Assembly (NCBI RefSeq): GCF_023278565.1
Contig: NC_064672.1
Location: 4,898,001 to 4,962,000 of the forward strand
Direction: 5' to 3'
DNA from: Colletotrichum lupini
Taxonomy: Eukaryota; Ascomycota; Sordariomycetes; Glomerellales; Glomerellaceae
DNA length: 64,000 bases
Numbering within the stretch: the stretch's first letter is position 1; each line of letters begins with the position of its first letter. This document shows, piece after piece, positions 33,025 through 46,620 of the stretch. The notes under the pieces are model-generated. The model searched no databases, was not told the origin of the DNA, and saw only the letters and a list, made by a program, of their open reading frames with translations. Made by a program: the position numbers and the translations under genes.

Positions 33025-34326
33025 ATGCCTGAATCTCACGAATCCATCATCATAGTCGGAGCAGGCATCGTCGGCTCCGCTCTAGCCCACTTCCTCTCCT
33101 CCTCATCATCATCCTCATCAAACACTCCACGAACAATCACTCTCATCGACCGCTCCTTCGGTCCCCTCCTCGGCTCAACAGGTCACGCACCGGGCTTCGT
33201 CGGCCAATTCAACGAGTCCCCAGTCCTCACCAAACTAGCCATCGACTCCGTATCAGAATACACCAAAATCCCCGGCGGCTTCGACACCGTGGGCGGCCTA
33301 GAAATCGCCTTCCAGCCCGCAGGGTGCGAGCGACTCAAGGCCAGATGCGCAGCCGCCTCACAGCGCGGCCTAGCCGCCGAGATGTTGAGCCTGGGAGAAG
33401 CACATACGCTCGCGCCGGAACTCGTCAGAGAAGAAGACGGAAAAGATTCGTCGGGGGCAGGGGCTGCAGTCTTCTTCCCCACCGACGGGACCGCCGACGC
33501 ATGCAAAATCACATCATTCTACCAGGACTCTGCAAAGAAAGCAGGCGTCAACTTCCTACAAAGCTCCGTCGAGAAGCTCCTCCTCACACCAGACGGCCGC
33601 ATCACGGGCGTCCAGGTCCTCGACCTCGGCTCCGCACAACAACTCGAAGCCGATAAAGTCATCCTCACAACGGGCATCTGGGCCCGCGACCTCTGCCGCC
33701 ACCTCCCCTTCCCCGTCCCCGTCATCCCCGTCGGACACCCCTACATGCACGCCCGCACCCGAACCCCCCTGCCTCCCCGAGAAAACTCAAACCCGAAATC
33801 GAAATCGACGTCGCTGCCCTTTGTGCGCTGGCCGGAACACCACGTCTACTCCAGAGACCACGGCACCCGCTACGGCATCGGAAGCTACGACCACCCGCCC
33901 GTAGGCTGCGCGCCGAACGCGGAAGACGGGACGGCGATCGGGGTCTGGATCCCTGATTTCCGGCAGACGCTCGAGGCTGCTAGAGAGATGCTACCTCCCG
34001 CGACCGCGGCGGAGTTTGAGGAGGATGTGAGCGAGAATCAGACGAAAAGCAGGAGCTTCAACGGGATCTTCTCCATGACGCCTGATAACATGCCGCTCGC
34101 CGGTGCGGTGAGGTCGGTGCCTGGGTTGCACATGGCTGTTGCTGTGTGGGTTACTCACGCTGCTGGGACGGCCAAGTTTTTGACGGAACTTTTGAATGGG
34201 GAGGGGGTAGATCAGGAGACGTCGGAGGCCCTCGAGCCGGAGAGATTTGCTGGGCGGGATTTTGCGACGCTGGAGGAGGAGTCGCTTTGTGGGTATAACT
34301 CCATCTACAAGACTGTGGCCAAGTAG
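33025..34326 (+). CDS. FAD-dependent oxidoreductase, dimethylglycine-oxidase-like (433 aa)
   Basis: A single-exon gene whose product begins MPESHESIIIVGAGIVGSAL, the Rossmann G-x-G-x-x-G for FAD at about residues 10-30, followed by a run of eight serines. GSTGHAPGF sits where dimethylglycine and sarcosine dehydrogenases have the His that binds FAD covalently. FFPTDGTADACKITSFY and the C-terminal block GIFSMTPDNMPLAGAVRSVP are typical of the DAO superfamily. Full dimethylglycine oxidases are about 830-860 residues with a C-terminal folate-binding region; this protein ends after the FAD half, so it would be a folate-independent oxidase or dehydrogenase of an N-methylated or other secondary amine. 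The exact substrate is inference. Confidence 0.9.
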   Translation: MPESHESIIIVGAGIVGSALAHFLSSSSSSSSNTPRTITLIDRSFGPLLGSTGHAPGFVGQFNESPVLTKLAIDSVSEYTKIPGGFDTVGGLEIAFQPAGCERLKARCAAASQRGLAAEMLSLGEAHTLAPELVREEDGKDSSGAGAAVFFPTDGTADACKITSFYQDSAKKAGVNFLQSSVEKLLLTPDGRITGVQVLDLGSAQQLEADKVILTTGIWARDLCRHLPFPVPVIPVGHPYMHARTRTPLPPRENSNPKSKSTSLPFVRWPEHHVYSRDHGTRYGIGSYDHPPVGCAPNAEDGTAIGVWIPDFRQTLEAAREMLPPATAAEFEEDVSENQTKSRSFNGIFSMTPDNMPLAGAVRSVPGLHMAVAVWVTHAAGTAKFLTELLNGEGVDQETSEALEPERFAGRDFATLEEESLCGYNSIYKTVAK

Positions 34327-34646
34327 GCGTAAAGTAATCAGCATACTTTTTTTTTCTCCAAACCCAGGGAATCTTAAATAAGTATCTCTGTGCTTGAGGT
34401 ATCTAGCTTGCAATTTGAGTCTTGCTTACGTCAAATCGCAGAACCCAGCGTACAGAATCAACCCTCGGCAAGATGAGCCATCTGGCCGACGGTGAATCGT
34501 GTCCGGTGCCGAACACCATCAACAGATTCTCATAGCCGCCAAGCCAAGCTTCTCGGCCTCTCTTCAGAGGCTACCACATGGAATCCCCTTTACCTAGCGG
34601 AAGTAGTTCCCGAAGGAAGACCTTCACTTGATGGTTCACGGTGCTC

Positions 34647-34658
34647 CGGTGCGCACCG
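34647..34658. promoter_or_regulatory. 12-bp palindrome CGG-N6-CCG
   Basis: CGGTGCGCACCG is a perfect palindrome with inverted CGG half-sites six bases apart. Zn2Cys6 regulators of the Ppr1 type bind CGG-N6-CCG. It lies about 300 bp upstream of the Old Yellow Enzyme start, in a stretch rich in CGG and CCG triplets (34630-34750). Binding is inferred. Confidence 0.4.
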
Positions 34659-34853
34659 AATCGTGCCCGGCCCGTTGACACCACGGATCAAACGGCCGAA
34701 GCCCCACAGTACGGGCCGGACCACTCGGCCATCGACGACGCGCGCCGAGAAGATGTCGGCAACAGACCTTGGTAGTACACGGTGCTGACAAAACACACGA
34801 TCTACCAAGTCCAAGATGAAGCATTTGAAGTTGAATCGAATTCGCTATTCAGT

Positions 34854-36268
<1,415 letters not shown>

Positions 36269-36581
36269 ACTCTGTTATAGACCACAATAGACGCGGGTAC
36301 ATTAGCCTACTGATGACTCGGCTTTTTCGAAACGTTCTTCCGGAGACATGACTTACACATAGTCACGGTCGAGAATTGTTCAAAACTATTATTTGCCTGC
36401 TTTGACTACTGATACACCTCCAAACGCCTTCCTCCCATTCATCGCAATTTATTTCATGTAGGTATACTCCATAAACATTACCAAGGCTGTCAGAAAAAAA
36501 ACGGACTGTACCCTGTTTCCTGTAACCCCAGCCGTTGTCGCGTGCCCCCATGTTCCTCTTCTCTCGACAAAAAGAACGGAC

Positions 36582-39500
36582 TTAGACTTCGGTCTCGACA
36601 TCGGGCTTGCGACCGTTGAGAGCACCCATCTTGGTAATCTTCCGGATCGCAAACTTGGCCTCGTCCTTGGCGAACTGCACATTACGCATCGGACGCCACT
36701 GCATCAGACCCCGATGTTGACGGTGCAGGTCTCTGCTCCTGCTCTTGTAGTCCTTGTAGGCGGCAACAGGTCCGTTTCCGTTGCTTTGCTGAGATGCGTC
36801 TGAGGGAGCCGCACTCGCGTTGCTGTCTGTTGATTGACGTGTGCCGTTGCTGCTCGCTCTGGTGTCTTTAGTGCTGGCGTCTGTGAGCCCGAGATCCGGC
36901 TCACTGCTGTTATCATCATCGTCGTAATCCGTATCAAAATCATCACGTCCCTCCGAGTTCAGGTCTTCCTGATTCTCGTTATCGCCACCCATCATCTGCG
37001 TGGGATCTTTTCCAAAGGCAGTGCTCCAATCGGTTCCGTCCTTGGAGAGCCACTTTTCTTTCTCATTCGGGTCGGTCTGAGCTAGGACATCGCGGCCTTG
37101 GGTAAGAGACTCATCATGCAGCTTCTGAACAGCAGGGGGCACTTCGGCTCGGACCTCCTCGCCTCGTACTCCCTCCGCAAAACAGGCCTCCCAGGTCTCG
37201 ATTGTCTCACGCGAATCGTTGTCAGTGACAAACTTGACGTGATCACCATCGGTACCAGTGGAGAAACGACCCTTGAATCTAAGTCGACCAATTTCTTCAA
37301 TCTTCATGTCAGGGATGTCTTTGAAGTTGTCCTGGGTGATATAGTTCTGTGACAGGCGCAGACCCTTGTCGCAGTTGAAGATGGGAATATCAAAGTCGCG
37401 TTCCTCGCAATCCGGGAAGTCCTGGAGCCACAGTGACGCAAAGGCGTCGGCATGACGCTTGCCGGGAGGGTAAAACTCGAAGAAGACTGGGGATCTGTAG
37501 CGGTAGCGAACAGGAAGACGGATCTTGTCATGCTTCTCATCGCCACTGATGTCCCAGGAAAAGCCGTCTTGCTCCTCCAGCTTGTTACAAGCGTCTCGCT
37601 TGATGCTAGAAGAGCTGCCACCAGTACGAAGGCGAATCTTGGTCTTCAGTTTACCGTAGCCAGCAGCAATGATTTGCTGAGACGTGAACTCGAATGTACC
37701 CACATCCCAGCCAAGCTGAGCAGGAGGCAGACGCAGTTCAACAGACCTGAAGAGAAGGGAAATGCGGATTCTTCCGTATCCAACTCCGCCATCGAGAGGG
37801 TACCATCTTGTGGCTTCACTTCCAGATCGCAAAATATCGGAAAGCTTTAGAGGGACCACGCCAATGATGGGATCGTGTTGCCTGTTGCGGGAGTCGCGGA
37901 CAGTGATTGTCACAATGCCAGACCTCCAATCGCGGATGAACTTTTCGGTACCGGCGTTGAAGATGGGTTGCGAGGAGACCGCCTTTGTACGTGTCTTGTA
38001 GATAAGTTCATCGTTGACGAGAATTGTGCAGTAGGAACTTGGCAGTTTGCTGCCCTGTTCCTCCTTGACTTCGCCAGCGTCGAGGCGCGCAGGTTCGTAC
38101 TCGCGTCCCTTGCGCTTGCCGTTGGAACCCTTCACATTGGCGAGCTCCAATCCAACAATCTGGTGGACGACGATGCTGAGAATGCCAGAGGGCCAGAGAG
38201 GGTCGGGAGGAGTGTGCTCGACAGCATCCTCCATGTCGTTTTCAATCGTGCCCTTTTCGTCCTGAAGCTCCTTCTTGTCCCTCAGTTCAGGAGGCAGATT
38301 GACGTCCTTGCCATCGGTACGAAGAGCCTTGCGGAACTGGGTCTTGCCGAAGAAGCCAACCTCCCAGTGCAGCTCGCCAGGCATAGAGGTCTCGGCCTTG
38401 ACGCCAGCAAGCTTGGAAACCTGGGGGAACATCTTGCCGGGGTGCTGAATGAGTTTCTGAATGCTCAACTCGACCTTGCCAACGACATCGTCCGCAGATG
38501 AGCGATCGCTGTCCCAAAGTTCAACCGAAAGTTGTTCATCCGCCTTGATCAAGTCGGCTGTGACCAACAGACCGCAGCTCTCTTCGAAGACGGGGTTGAG
38601 ATCATCCTGGATGACACGGGTACAGAACTGGGGCTTGGAGAACTTGCTCCAGGCGACGGTGATGTAGGGGTCGGAGCCTCCGCCCTCACTGCCCCGGCGG
38701 TCTTGCTTGCTGAGGCCCGTTGCCTTGTGGATACGGATGAATAGTAGTCCGAGCGCAAGCGTCTCCTTCTTGATGTCGTCGCCTTGCAGCATCTTGCTCA
38801 AGTCAAGAGTCATGCTCTTGGGAGCGACGTACATTGAAGCGGCGGTGCCGATGGCCCAGTTGACAAAGTTGGAGATGAGAGGCAGGTTCAGAATGTTGAC
38901 TCCCTTTTCAATCATTGGCGTGCAACCAGCCTGAACCTTGGGAATACCCATCAGAGTGAAAGTGAGGGTCTTGAGGAACGGCGGTTCAGGGGTAAGCTGC
39001 AATCTGATACGGGCGGTGGCGACAAGTCCCTGAAGTTCAACCCCTACGAGTCGTTAGATCAAGCTAGAGATATGGATTATTTTGGTGTACTTACAAATTG
39101 GGAGGGGGACACCAAAGAGACCTCGAATACCGAGGTAAAAGACAAGCTGCATTCCCATGTTGCGAGCCTTTGACGAAACGTCAGAGCCAGACGGCTTCGC
39201 GTGGTAAGCAACTGAGGCCTCCAGGTTGTAGAAGTCACCAGCCTGCTCCATGGCAGCCAGTTCGTTGGGGTCAGTGTTCTTCTGGTTCTGCTTGTGGGCC
39301 TCGTCCTTGATGTCCTTGACGTGGCTATCGGGAAGGGCGCGCAAGCTGAGAATACGGAGCGGGTTGCTGCCCTGAGAGATGTCGGCAACGCGCACGTTTT
39401 CGATGACGCCGGGCACTGAGGCAACCATGACGTCCTCGAGAGTATCGGCAACGCCAGCAAACATCTCGGGGTTAATAAGATTCCACATGATGCCGACGGC

Positions 39501-40471
39501 GGTGTTCATCCACTGAGCTTTGTTAGCTTCATGTCATCGCTGTGCAGAAATGAGTACCACGCACCTCGACGGATTCGGGGACCAGGTTGACGGTTGCTGT
39601 TTCGCCACGCGCCTGCTCACTAGACCATTCGGTGTTTCTCCCCTGCGTGATGAGGTCCTTTATCCACAGAAAGACACCAGAGGCGACGCAAGCTCCGAGA
39701 GGAAGCAGGCCATAGAGCGAGCCGCCAAAGAACTTGCCGACAATGACGATGGCGAAGAAGATACCAGCGCACAAAATGTTGCCGCGTGTCTCGAGGTGCT
39801 CGAACATGGGCTCGTAGCTGACGCTGGGGGTGTGGAAAAAGTTCACGTTGGTCTTCTCGCTGTGAATGGGCACGTCGGTGGTGCTACCGGGCTCGACGGG
39901 GTCGGGCGGTGCCGTGACATCTTGGGCCCATCGGTACTCCTCGCCGGACTGGTTAGGGGAGGTGGAGACTGTAGCGTCCTTTCCGAGGTTCTTGTTGGGG
40001 ACGGATATCTGCCAATTGTCGTGTTAGCACGGGTTCCAGAGCGGGCGGGACGTGATGCCCGGCGAGAAACGAAGGATTCTGGGATGATCTCACGTGAGGG
40101 TTTTCAACAACGTCCTTGAAGTTTTCCTTTGGGTTCTCAATCTCGACATCCTTGCCAGTGACGGGATCCCGCACGGTCTTGGTCTTCTTGCGAGCACCTT
40201 TTGGTTTCTCGGGGACATGATCCTTTGTGTCTTGGAGATTTTGTTGTTGTTGCTGTTGCTGTTGCTGCTGTGTGGCGTTGCCGTTGTGTTGCTGCTGGCG
40301 GGCAGCCTCCTTGGCGATCCTCGCGTGCTCCTTATCCTCGGCTTCAATGGCAGCGTCGCGCTCGCGCTTCTCCTTGTCGAGCTGGGCAACGAACTCGTGA
40401 ATGTTGGGGATGCGGTTTCGGCCGCTGTAGTGTTGGCCGCCGGTCGGCACCGTGTGTTCGTCGTAGTTCAT
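36582..40471 (-). CDS. mug190: Mug190/tricalbin-like SMP and C2 domain protein (four exons, 1233 aa)
   Basis: Minus-strand exons 40471-40094, 40008-39565, 39512-39095 and 39043-36582 join in frame to 1233 residues. The N-terminus is charged with a polyglutamine run (about 68-77). A hydrophobic hairpin at about 203-245 (CAGIFFAIVIVGKFFGG, then GVFLWI) would anchor it in the ER. The SMP domain follows (WMNTAVGIMWNLINPEMFAG), the lipid-transfer tube of tricalbins. A first C2 domain starts near 505 (LALGLLFIRIHKATGLSKQD) and a second near 695 (GILSIVVHQIVGLELANVKG). The tail is acidic and then basic. Such proteins tether ER to the plasma membrane and move lipids. Architecture and length match S. 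pombe Mug190 (about 1190 residues) better than yeast tricalbins, which have more C2 domains. Confidence 0.88.
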
Positions 40472-42240
40472 CTTGCTACCATGGACAACGCCTGATTCTC
40501 TAGGGTGTTCTTGTCTGGGATGTGGATGAAGATTGTAGACCAGTCGTAGCTGAGACTACGCTGTCAAAGATCCAAATCAGTTGCCTAGTGTTTGGGTAAA
40601 CACGAAAGAGCAAAAAGGCAAAGAGAATTGAGCAGAAGAAGACCACACAGGCAAGATCGAAATGTGCGGAGGTTAAAGGTCTCGGGGGATAGGGATATAA
40701 TCATAGGGATGCAGATCATCCAGCAGACCAGCAGGGCAAAGGGGGGGAAAAGGGAACCTAACCAACCGGCAATCCCATGAAATGGATGAGGTGGGAAACG
40801 AGCCCCTCCAATTGCCTCATAGCTCCCCTTCAGCTCTAGCCAGCTAGCTCGCTTCACCATGATTACCTACTTAGTACAAAGTGTACATTACCTCTTGTTG
40901 GGTTAGCACCTCTGTCCCTTCAGCTGCAGCTTGTGGGTGCCGCAACAGAGCAGGCAGGGTGGGAAGCTGTGATGGTCAATGACGTAGCGTGTCTTGCGAA
41001 CTTGCGACTTTGATGGCGGGAAAAAAGCCCACTAACAGCCAGGCGCGGCCCCACCCCCGAAGCAAGCCCCCGGCTCCTTACAGGCCCCCCTATGACGGAA
41101 GAAGTTTCCGGTACTTTGGCATGGTCCGAGCGTAGCCGTCACTCCCATCTTCTTGCCCCGGCCTGCCCTGCGCTTTTCACTTACCTTCCGTGCCTATTGC
41201 GCGCTGTCGCTTCACTGACACCTAGTATCACTGGTATACATCCCGATGAATTGACATGTTCATGATAATTCGCAGCCACACACATTCCTCCGGGTCAAGT
41301 TGCCAGGACTAGAGACGCGGTAGGACTCTCCCTCTGCCACCGTGGCTGGAACGCTCCACGCTCAATGGCCCCAAGGTCTGGCCAGACTGCAGCCCCCTTT
41401 TTGGATTACTTACTTATTGAATGGGACACGCTGGACTAGGTGGGCTGGTGCATGGCTCTAGGCGAAAAGCCAGCTTTCCCGCCCTACACTACTATTCATC
41501 AGAGTTGCTCAATTTTCCTGTTTTCCCGCATGTTTCAACGGACTGCGTGACAAAAGACGATGCGACAAGCCTGTGGCCGATCTGCAGTAGGGATCGCAAA
41601 ATGTGCTTGCGTACATGGCTGGCAAAGGGAAAACAACATGGACTGGGCCGCGTGTTCATTGGCCTTTTCACCCCGGCCCCTTGGCTTTTGCGATTAGCTC
41701 ACTCCTCGTTGAGCTTGTGCTGGCTTGCTTGACAGCTGGAGTCCTGGGGCATGAGGGGGAACGTTTGGTCCGGCTCATGAATGTCGTCGGTTGGGTGAAA
41801 TGTGGATTTCATATGCTCGTCTTCTTCGTATTCAGACGAAAGAGAGGATTCATCTACCCATTTCTTGGAGAAACTGTTCTCGACTGTATCAATCTGTCCA
41901 TCCCAGGCAATACAGATGAGCCAACATATGCGTACAGTAGATACCATCGTACCCGAGGCGGCTCCTGATCGTCGTCCAGGTTTGTCAAAAAGTGTGAGGT
42001 CAGTCTATCGCAAACCTTCCGGGCGGCTCACTGGACAGCCACGACCTGACAGGGCATGGAACATGGGGTGCCGCTTGTCCCGGCCGGCGGGAGGAGAGAA
42101 GCGACGATTGCGTTTACAGGGCCTGTCTTTTTTAGTAACAGCAGCAGTAGCAAAAATAAACCACCTTTATGGCAGACTACAAGAGGCACTCCGCCAAAAC
42201 ACTTTTTTTATATATCAAAGCAGAAATCGTATTTTACGGT
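40472..42240. other. Intergenic between the SMP-C2 gene and the RIP island
   Basis: About 1.8 kb of normal composition: the promoter of the minus-strand SMP-C2 gene, then filler. Frames at 41420-42260 overlap one another on both strands without motif or bias, so none is called. The change to AT-rich DNA occurs abruptly over about 42180-42250. Confidence 0.4.
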
Positions 42241-42249
42241 CACCCCACT

Positions 42250-44003
42250 ACCTAGGATAGGGTCTAGACTAGTATAGTAACCTATAAATAGGGGTTATAG
42301 AGATTTACGGCTTAAGAAATACTTTAATTTCGTAATATATTAGACCGTACAGTAGTATATAAAATCGCGTAATATCGTACCCCGACGTAAAAGTTTTTCT
42401 TTTCTTTATAACTTTATTATAAAAATAACTACTACTTTTTACCCTCTTATAGGCAAAAATTACTCTTTACTTAAGTTATTAAACTAATAGCTCGCTTATA
42501 GATATTATAATATAGATCTATAATAACTTCTAGTCTCTATATAAAACGTTACTAAACTAATCGACCTTACGACACCTCCTCGTAAAGCTATTTTAAAACG
42601 ACCGATCGATAATAATACTTATATAGGCTCTACCCTTTTTATATAATAAGAATATATAAATATATAAGCCTCGATATTAATAAAATCTCTTTTTACGGGC
42701 TTAAAGGAGCGGGAACGAAGTATTTAGTAAATAAAAAAGGAGCTAAAGTAATCGCTAATAATTAATATCTTTATTATATTATATAACGCATCCTTTTTTA
42801 AAAACGAACTTAATAGTTTCTAAATAACGACTTATATTAACGTCTAAGTTATTAAGAAGTTTATTAAGAAAGTTTAATTTAATCGCTTCTTAACGTTTAC
42901 TTTATATTAAAATATAATACGATCTATTATTTTATATTTTATAATAAACTAGCAAATTCTTTTAATAGAGTAGATAGTATTTCTAATTAATATAAAAAAT
43001 CCTTATAATATCTTAGAGTATTATAAAGTAGCGTACGAAGCTATAAGTTTAAAGAGATTCCTTTTTAAAACTACGATCTTATATAAAAAAGATAATTACT
43101 AACTTTTTATTATTTCTTAAACTAGAATTAAGTTACTAGTTATTAAACCTTAGCTAATAAAAAAGGGAAAAAGTCGTATAAAGCTAATTATAACTAAAAC
43201 TTTAGGCAAAACGACGTATAAAAATGTTCCGAAAACACGGCTTTTAACAAGTATTAGTATTAAACTAACGATAAAGATTAAGGAGGAATTATTAGTTAAG
43301 TAAGAAAAGAAGATCGTTAAGAAAGAGGTAAAGGCTAAGAAAAAGGTTAAAAAGGATAAAAACGATAGGAAAGACGAGATTATAGTAGTTCGATAAGAAG
43401 ATAAAGTTTATAATAGTAAATAACTTAGTATACTATAAGGATAGAAACGAGCATTCTCGTTAGTAAATAGTTTAGAGTAAACTATAATTATATTTATAAT
43501 TCCTCTTCGTCTTTAGTATCGCTCGTAATTACGAAGCTATTTAATGCTCTAAGATTAATTTTAAAGTTTTCTAATCTCTACTTAACTTATATAATACCGC
43601 CCTATAGTTTACTAAGTAAAGTAACTTTTAGTTAAAGCTTATTGCGTATATACTACTTTAAACGAATATAAAAATATTAATACGCTTTAAAATAAGGATA
43701 ATTAGCCTCGCTAAACTTCGTACTTTTAGCTAATATAGTTAGGGAGCCCTTAATAATTAAAGTACAAATCTATAAAGTAGCTTAAAGAAAATATACGTCT
43801 AGATTATTACTATTCTAAATAGCGTTTAATAGTTATTAAACTTAGTCTTAGTTAATCGGCTATATAAAGTCTTATACAGTTCGTAACGTAGGTTAATAGT
43901 ATAGTTACTATAGCTAACTAGAAATAATATAAGGGCGACCTTTTTAATAACGAATTCGATAAGAGTTCTAAATTTATATAAAGTTAATAAAATTAGAACG
44001 AAT
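42250..44003. repeat. Unidentified RIP-degraded flank, left side
   Basis: AT-rich mutated DNA between the normal genome and the chromovirus. On the plus strand, 43260-43400 reads as a Lys/Glu-rich segment (KEVKAKKKVKKDKND) with few stops, as at the C-terminus of some fungal transposases, but I cannot identify a catalytic motif. Origin is unknown; it is probably an older transposon. Confidence 0.4.
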
Positions 44004-44226
44004 TATTACGAAAGGGAACTCGAGGCAGGTCGGAACGCTGCTATATTAACCTAATTAACTAAAGACTTAACGTAAAGAGGGAAAAAATAGAATAGTAAAT
44101 AGAAGCTAGTAGGCTAGCCCTTTAGGCCTAGCGGTTTAGCTCGTTATATAACTATTAAGAGCTTAGCCTCGTAGCCTAAGGCTAAGCTACAGGGCCCACA
44201 GGGCCCTAGTGCCTACTACCGTAATA
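44004..44226 (-). repeat. 3' LTR of the chromovirus
   Basis: 223 bp, aligned without gaps to the copy at 50103-50325. By eye the two differ at about 17 transitions and a single transversion, the bias expected from RIP. The ends (tattacg on the left, cgtaata here or ctataaca in the other copy on the right) are consistent with a mutated inverted terminal pair TGTTACG/CGTAACA. Confidence 0.93.
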
Positions 44227-44229
44227 TTA

Positions 44230-44240
44230 CCCCCCCCTCT
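44230..44240 (-). other. Polypurine tract
   Basis: On the minus strand this reads AGAGGGGGGGG directly before the 3' LTR. That is where an LTR retrotransposon primes plus-strand DNA synthesis, and it independently fixes the orientation. A G run is not a RIP target on this strand except before a T, which explains its survival. Confidence 0.75.
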
Positions 44241-44399
44241 ATACTAGAGGGCGCTATCCGTAGTACTAAAAAAATAAACCTCTAAATTACCCCTTATTTT
44301 AGCAAATCTATAGCCGTAATTACTACTATTATATTATCGTCCTCCCTTAGTAATAGTAAATCGCTAGCCGCGGCGGCTTTTATTTATACGTTTAGGTTC

Positions 44400-44590
44400 C
44401 GTAATAGGCCCTTAATAATTAAGTACTAGTAATAAAACGCTTAGAGCGCCGCTAGTACATATCTAAAGCTCTCTACGTCGTACTAAGTCGGATCCTTATT
44501 ATACCCCTTTTAGTCCGCTTAGTACTATAGTTTTCTCTTATATAAGCATAATTTAACGACCTCTAAGACCTCGTACTCTAGTTCGCCGTT
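44400..44590 (-). pseudogene. Chromodomain relic of the chromovirus integrase
   Basis: Minus-strand translation gives ELEYEVLEVVKLCLYKRKL, then a KGYNKDPT-type block and a decayed ESF segment. This matches the chromodomain at the C-terminus of fungal chromovirus integrases (EYEVEEIL, WKGY, aromatic cage region). In active elements this module directs insertion to methylated histone H3K9. Stop codons interrupt it here. Confidence 0.75.
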
Positions 44591-44949
44591 ATTATTAATA
44601 ATCGGTAGTAATAGGTCTTAGTTCTACCCGGGTAGTAAGTCGTTAGTAGCCTTTCTTAGCTTATTTAGGTAGAAAACCGGGTATACCCGGCTACTTACTA
44701 ATAGTTTTATAATCTATATACCCCCCTATTTAGTACTAATAATAGGCCATAGCCCGGCCCACGGCTATTATAGTTTATTTATATTAATAAACTTTTAATA
44801 CGAAGTATTAACGAAAACCCGGTCTCCTAGCTTTAGGTCGTCTAGGCGCTAGCGGCGGTTAATATACCTCTTATATTATACTTAAGTAACCTTTATATTA
44901 CCCCTAGCGGTCTCTTAGGCCTTATATATTCCCTAGGCTATATACTACG

Positions 44950-45310
44950 TATCGGTACGGTTTAGCTTCTTTTTTATAGAGCCGAATTAGTAAGTTTACC
45001 TAGACTAATTAAAAAAGAGCTATAGCTAATAACCGAATTCTATTTTATATAATAATAGCCCTATAATCTCGCTAAGCTAAGTAGTATAAGTAAAGTCGAC
45101 TATAAGTAGTATATCGCTCTAATTATCTTAGTATTAGTTAATTAGTAGTCTTAACTACTATAGGATATACTAGTTTAGTACTTTTATTTAGCTATTTATT
45201 TAGGGGTAGTTAGCCGTTAATAGCTATAGCTTAACCCCACAGATTTTATAAAGCTCTTTTTAGAAATCGGAGATAAATTAGGGGCCTCGGTCCGATATAA
45301 TAGTCTTTAA
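44950..45310 (-). pseudogene. Integrase core relic
   Basis: Minus-strand reading shows IISDRGP, then FISDF, KELYKICGVKL and TANYP, followed by INHYQ/SDILLIVDFTYTT-like segments, with stops where Gln and Trp codons were. This is the retroviral integrase core around its second acidic residue (SDRG) and the downstream YQDNW and FAYN-like blocks of Ty3/gypsy elements. Confidence 0.85.
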
Positions 45311-46179
45311 TAAGCTAAAGATAAGTAATACCCGTTTATAAAATATTTAGCTTATATCTTTTATTATAGTAGTTTTATAATAAAGAATAGATATTACCCT
45401 CTTACTTAAGTAGTTTATTATTACCTAAATATTATTAAATCTTTTTTAATTAGTAAGGATAGTTATAAAGTTAATAGAAATATACTACTACGGGTAGTTA
45501 AGTACTAGAAGTGGCCTTAGCTCCCCCGGGGGCTTATTACGTAGCTTTTATAATTAGTACTAGGTATAGTAGTTCTATATATATTAATAAGTATCCGCTA
45601 TTAGGCCCGGCTAGTAGTATTACTATTTAATTATTTTTATAACTTTATTATGCCCTAGGTAGGCGAGGAGCTTTTGCTTATAGACCTCGCAGATAATTAT
45701 AATACGAAGGTTCTTTTCTTTAGGTACTACGAGCTTCTTATTTATTATTAGTAATCCGTCGTTTTAAATAGACTAGCGCTCGCGCCTTTTAGCTACTAGC
45801 GCTTATATTAGTACGAGGGACGCTATAATAGGGTCTTTATTAAGCTTTAGAATCTTTTTTATTAATAAGTACTCTTAGAGCTCGTCCTTTAATAAGAGCG
45901 AGCTAATTATAAGCTATGGTTAACTAACTACGGTACTTAATAATACTTATAGCTTTGTTATAATATTAGGGGATAATAATCCTAGTAATAAGAGGACTTA
46001 GGTCTTATTAGCCTTTTTTAGTACTTACTAAGTACGGATATCCTCTATTTTTTATAAGAGGGTATTAACTAGTACGTTCTCCTTCCCTAAGTAGTAATAA
46101 ATTTAAAAGTTAAAATCCGTTAGCGTACTAGCCTAGCGGGCTTATTATAAGTTAAGTAAGTACTTAGTTATAAAGAATA

Positions 46180-46620
46180 GTAATAGTTAATAGTCTATAA
46201 TAACGTCGAACCTATACTTATAGTTTATAAGCTCTGCGCACTATTTTTCTAAATATAGTATTATTATTAGTATTTTTTTATTATAAATAGTATAGTTAAG
46301 CTCTATGCCGCTTATTATTTTTAAATAGAAGGCTATTAAGTATTATAACTCGTTATCCTTTTATTATTATAATAGCGCTCCGGCGTATATTAAGTTAGAG
46401 GTATCGGTTTTTAGCTATATTAATAGCTCTAGCCTAAAGTAGTAGAGGATAAGTATTAATATTAGCGCTAGCTTTATAGCCTCGAAGGCCGTTTCGTAAT
46501 TAGTACTAAAATTAAAAAAAACTCCCTTACTTATTAGCTTCGTAAGGGGCCTAGCTAGGTAGCCGTAATCCTTTATAAATCTCTTATAAAAGTTATAGAA
46601 CCCGAGGAAAGACTAGATAC
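46180..46620 (-). pseudogene. RNase H relic
   Basis: The minus-strand frame reads FYKRFIKDYGYLARPLTKLI (the connection to RT), then LKTDTSNLIYAGAL, corresponding to the LETDASxYAxGAVL catalytic strand, and YLIAFYLKIISGIELNYTIY, corresponding to the IAFYSRKLSGAELNY block. Several former Gln and Trp codons are stops. Confidence 0.88.

Noticed and set aside
43260..43400. Pogo/Fot-type transposase C-terminus
   Set aside because: Only a Lys-rich low-stop segment is visible; no DDE residues or helix-turn-helix could be recognised, so it is left as unidentified.
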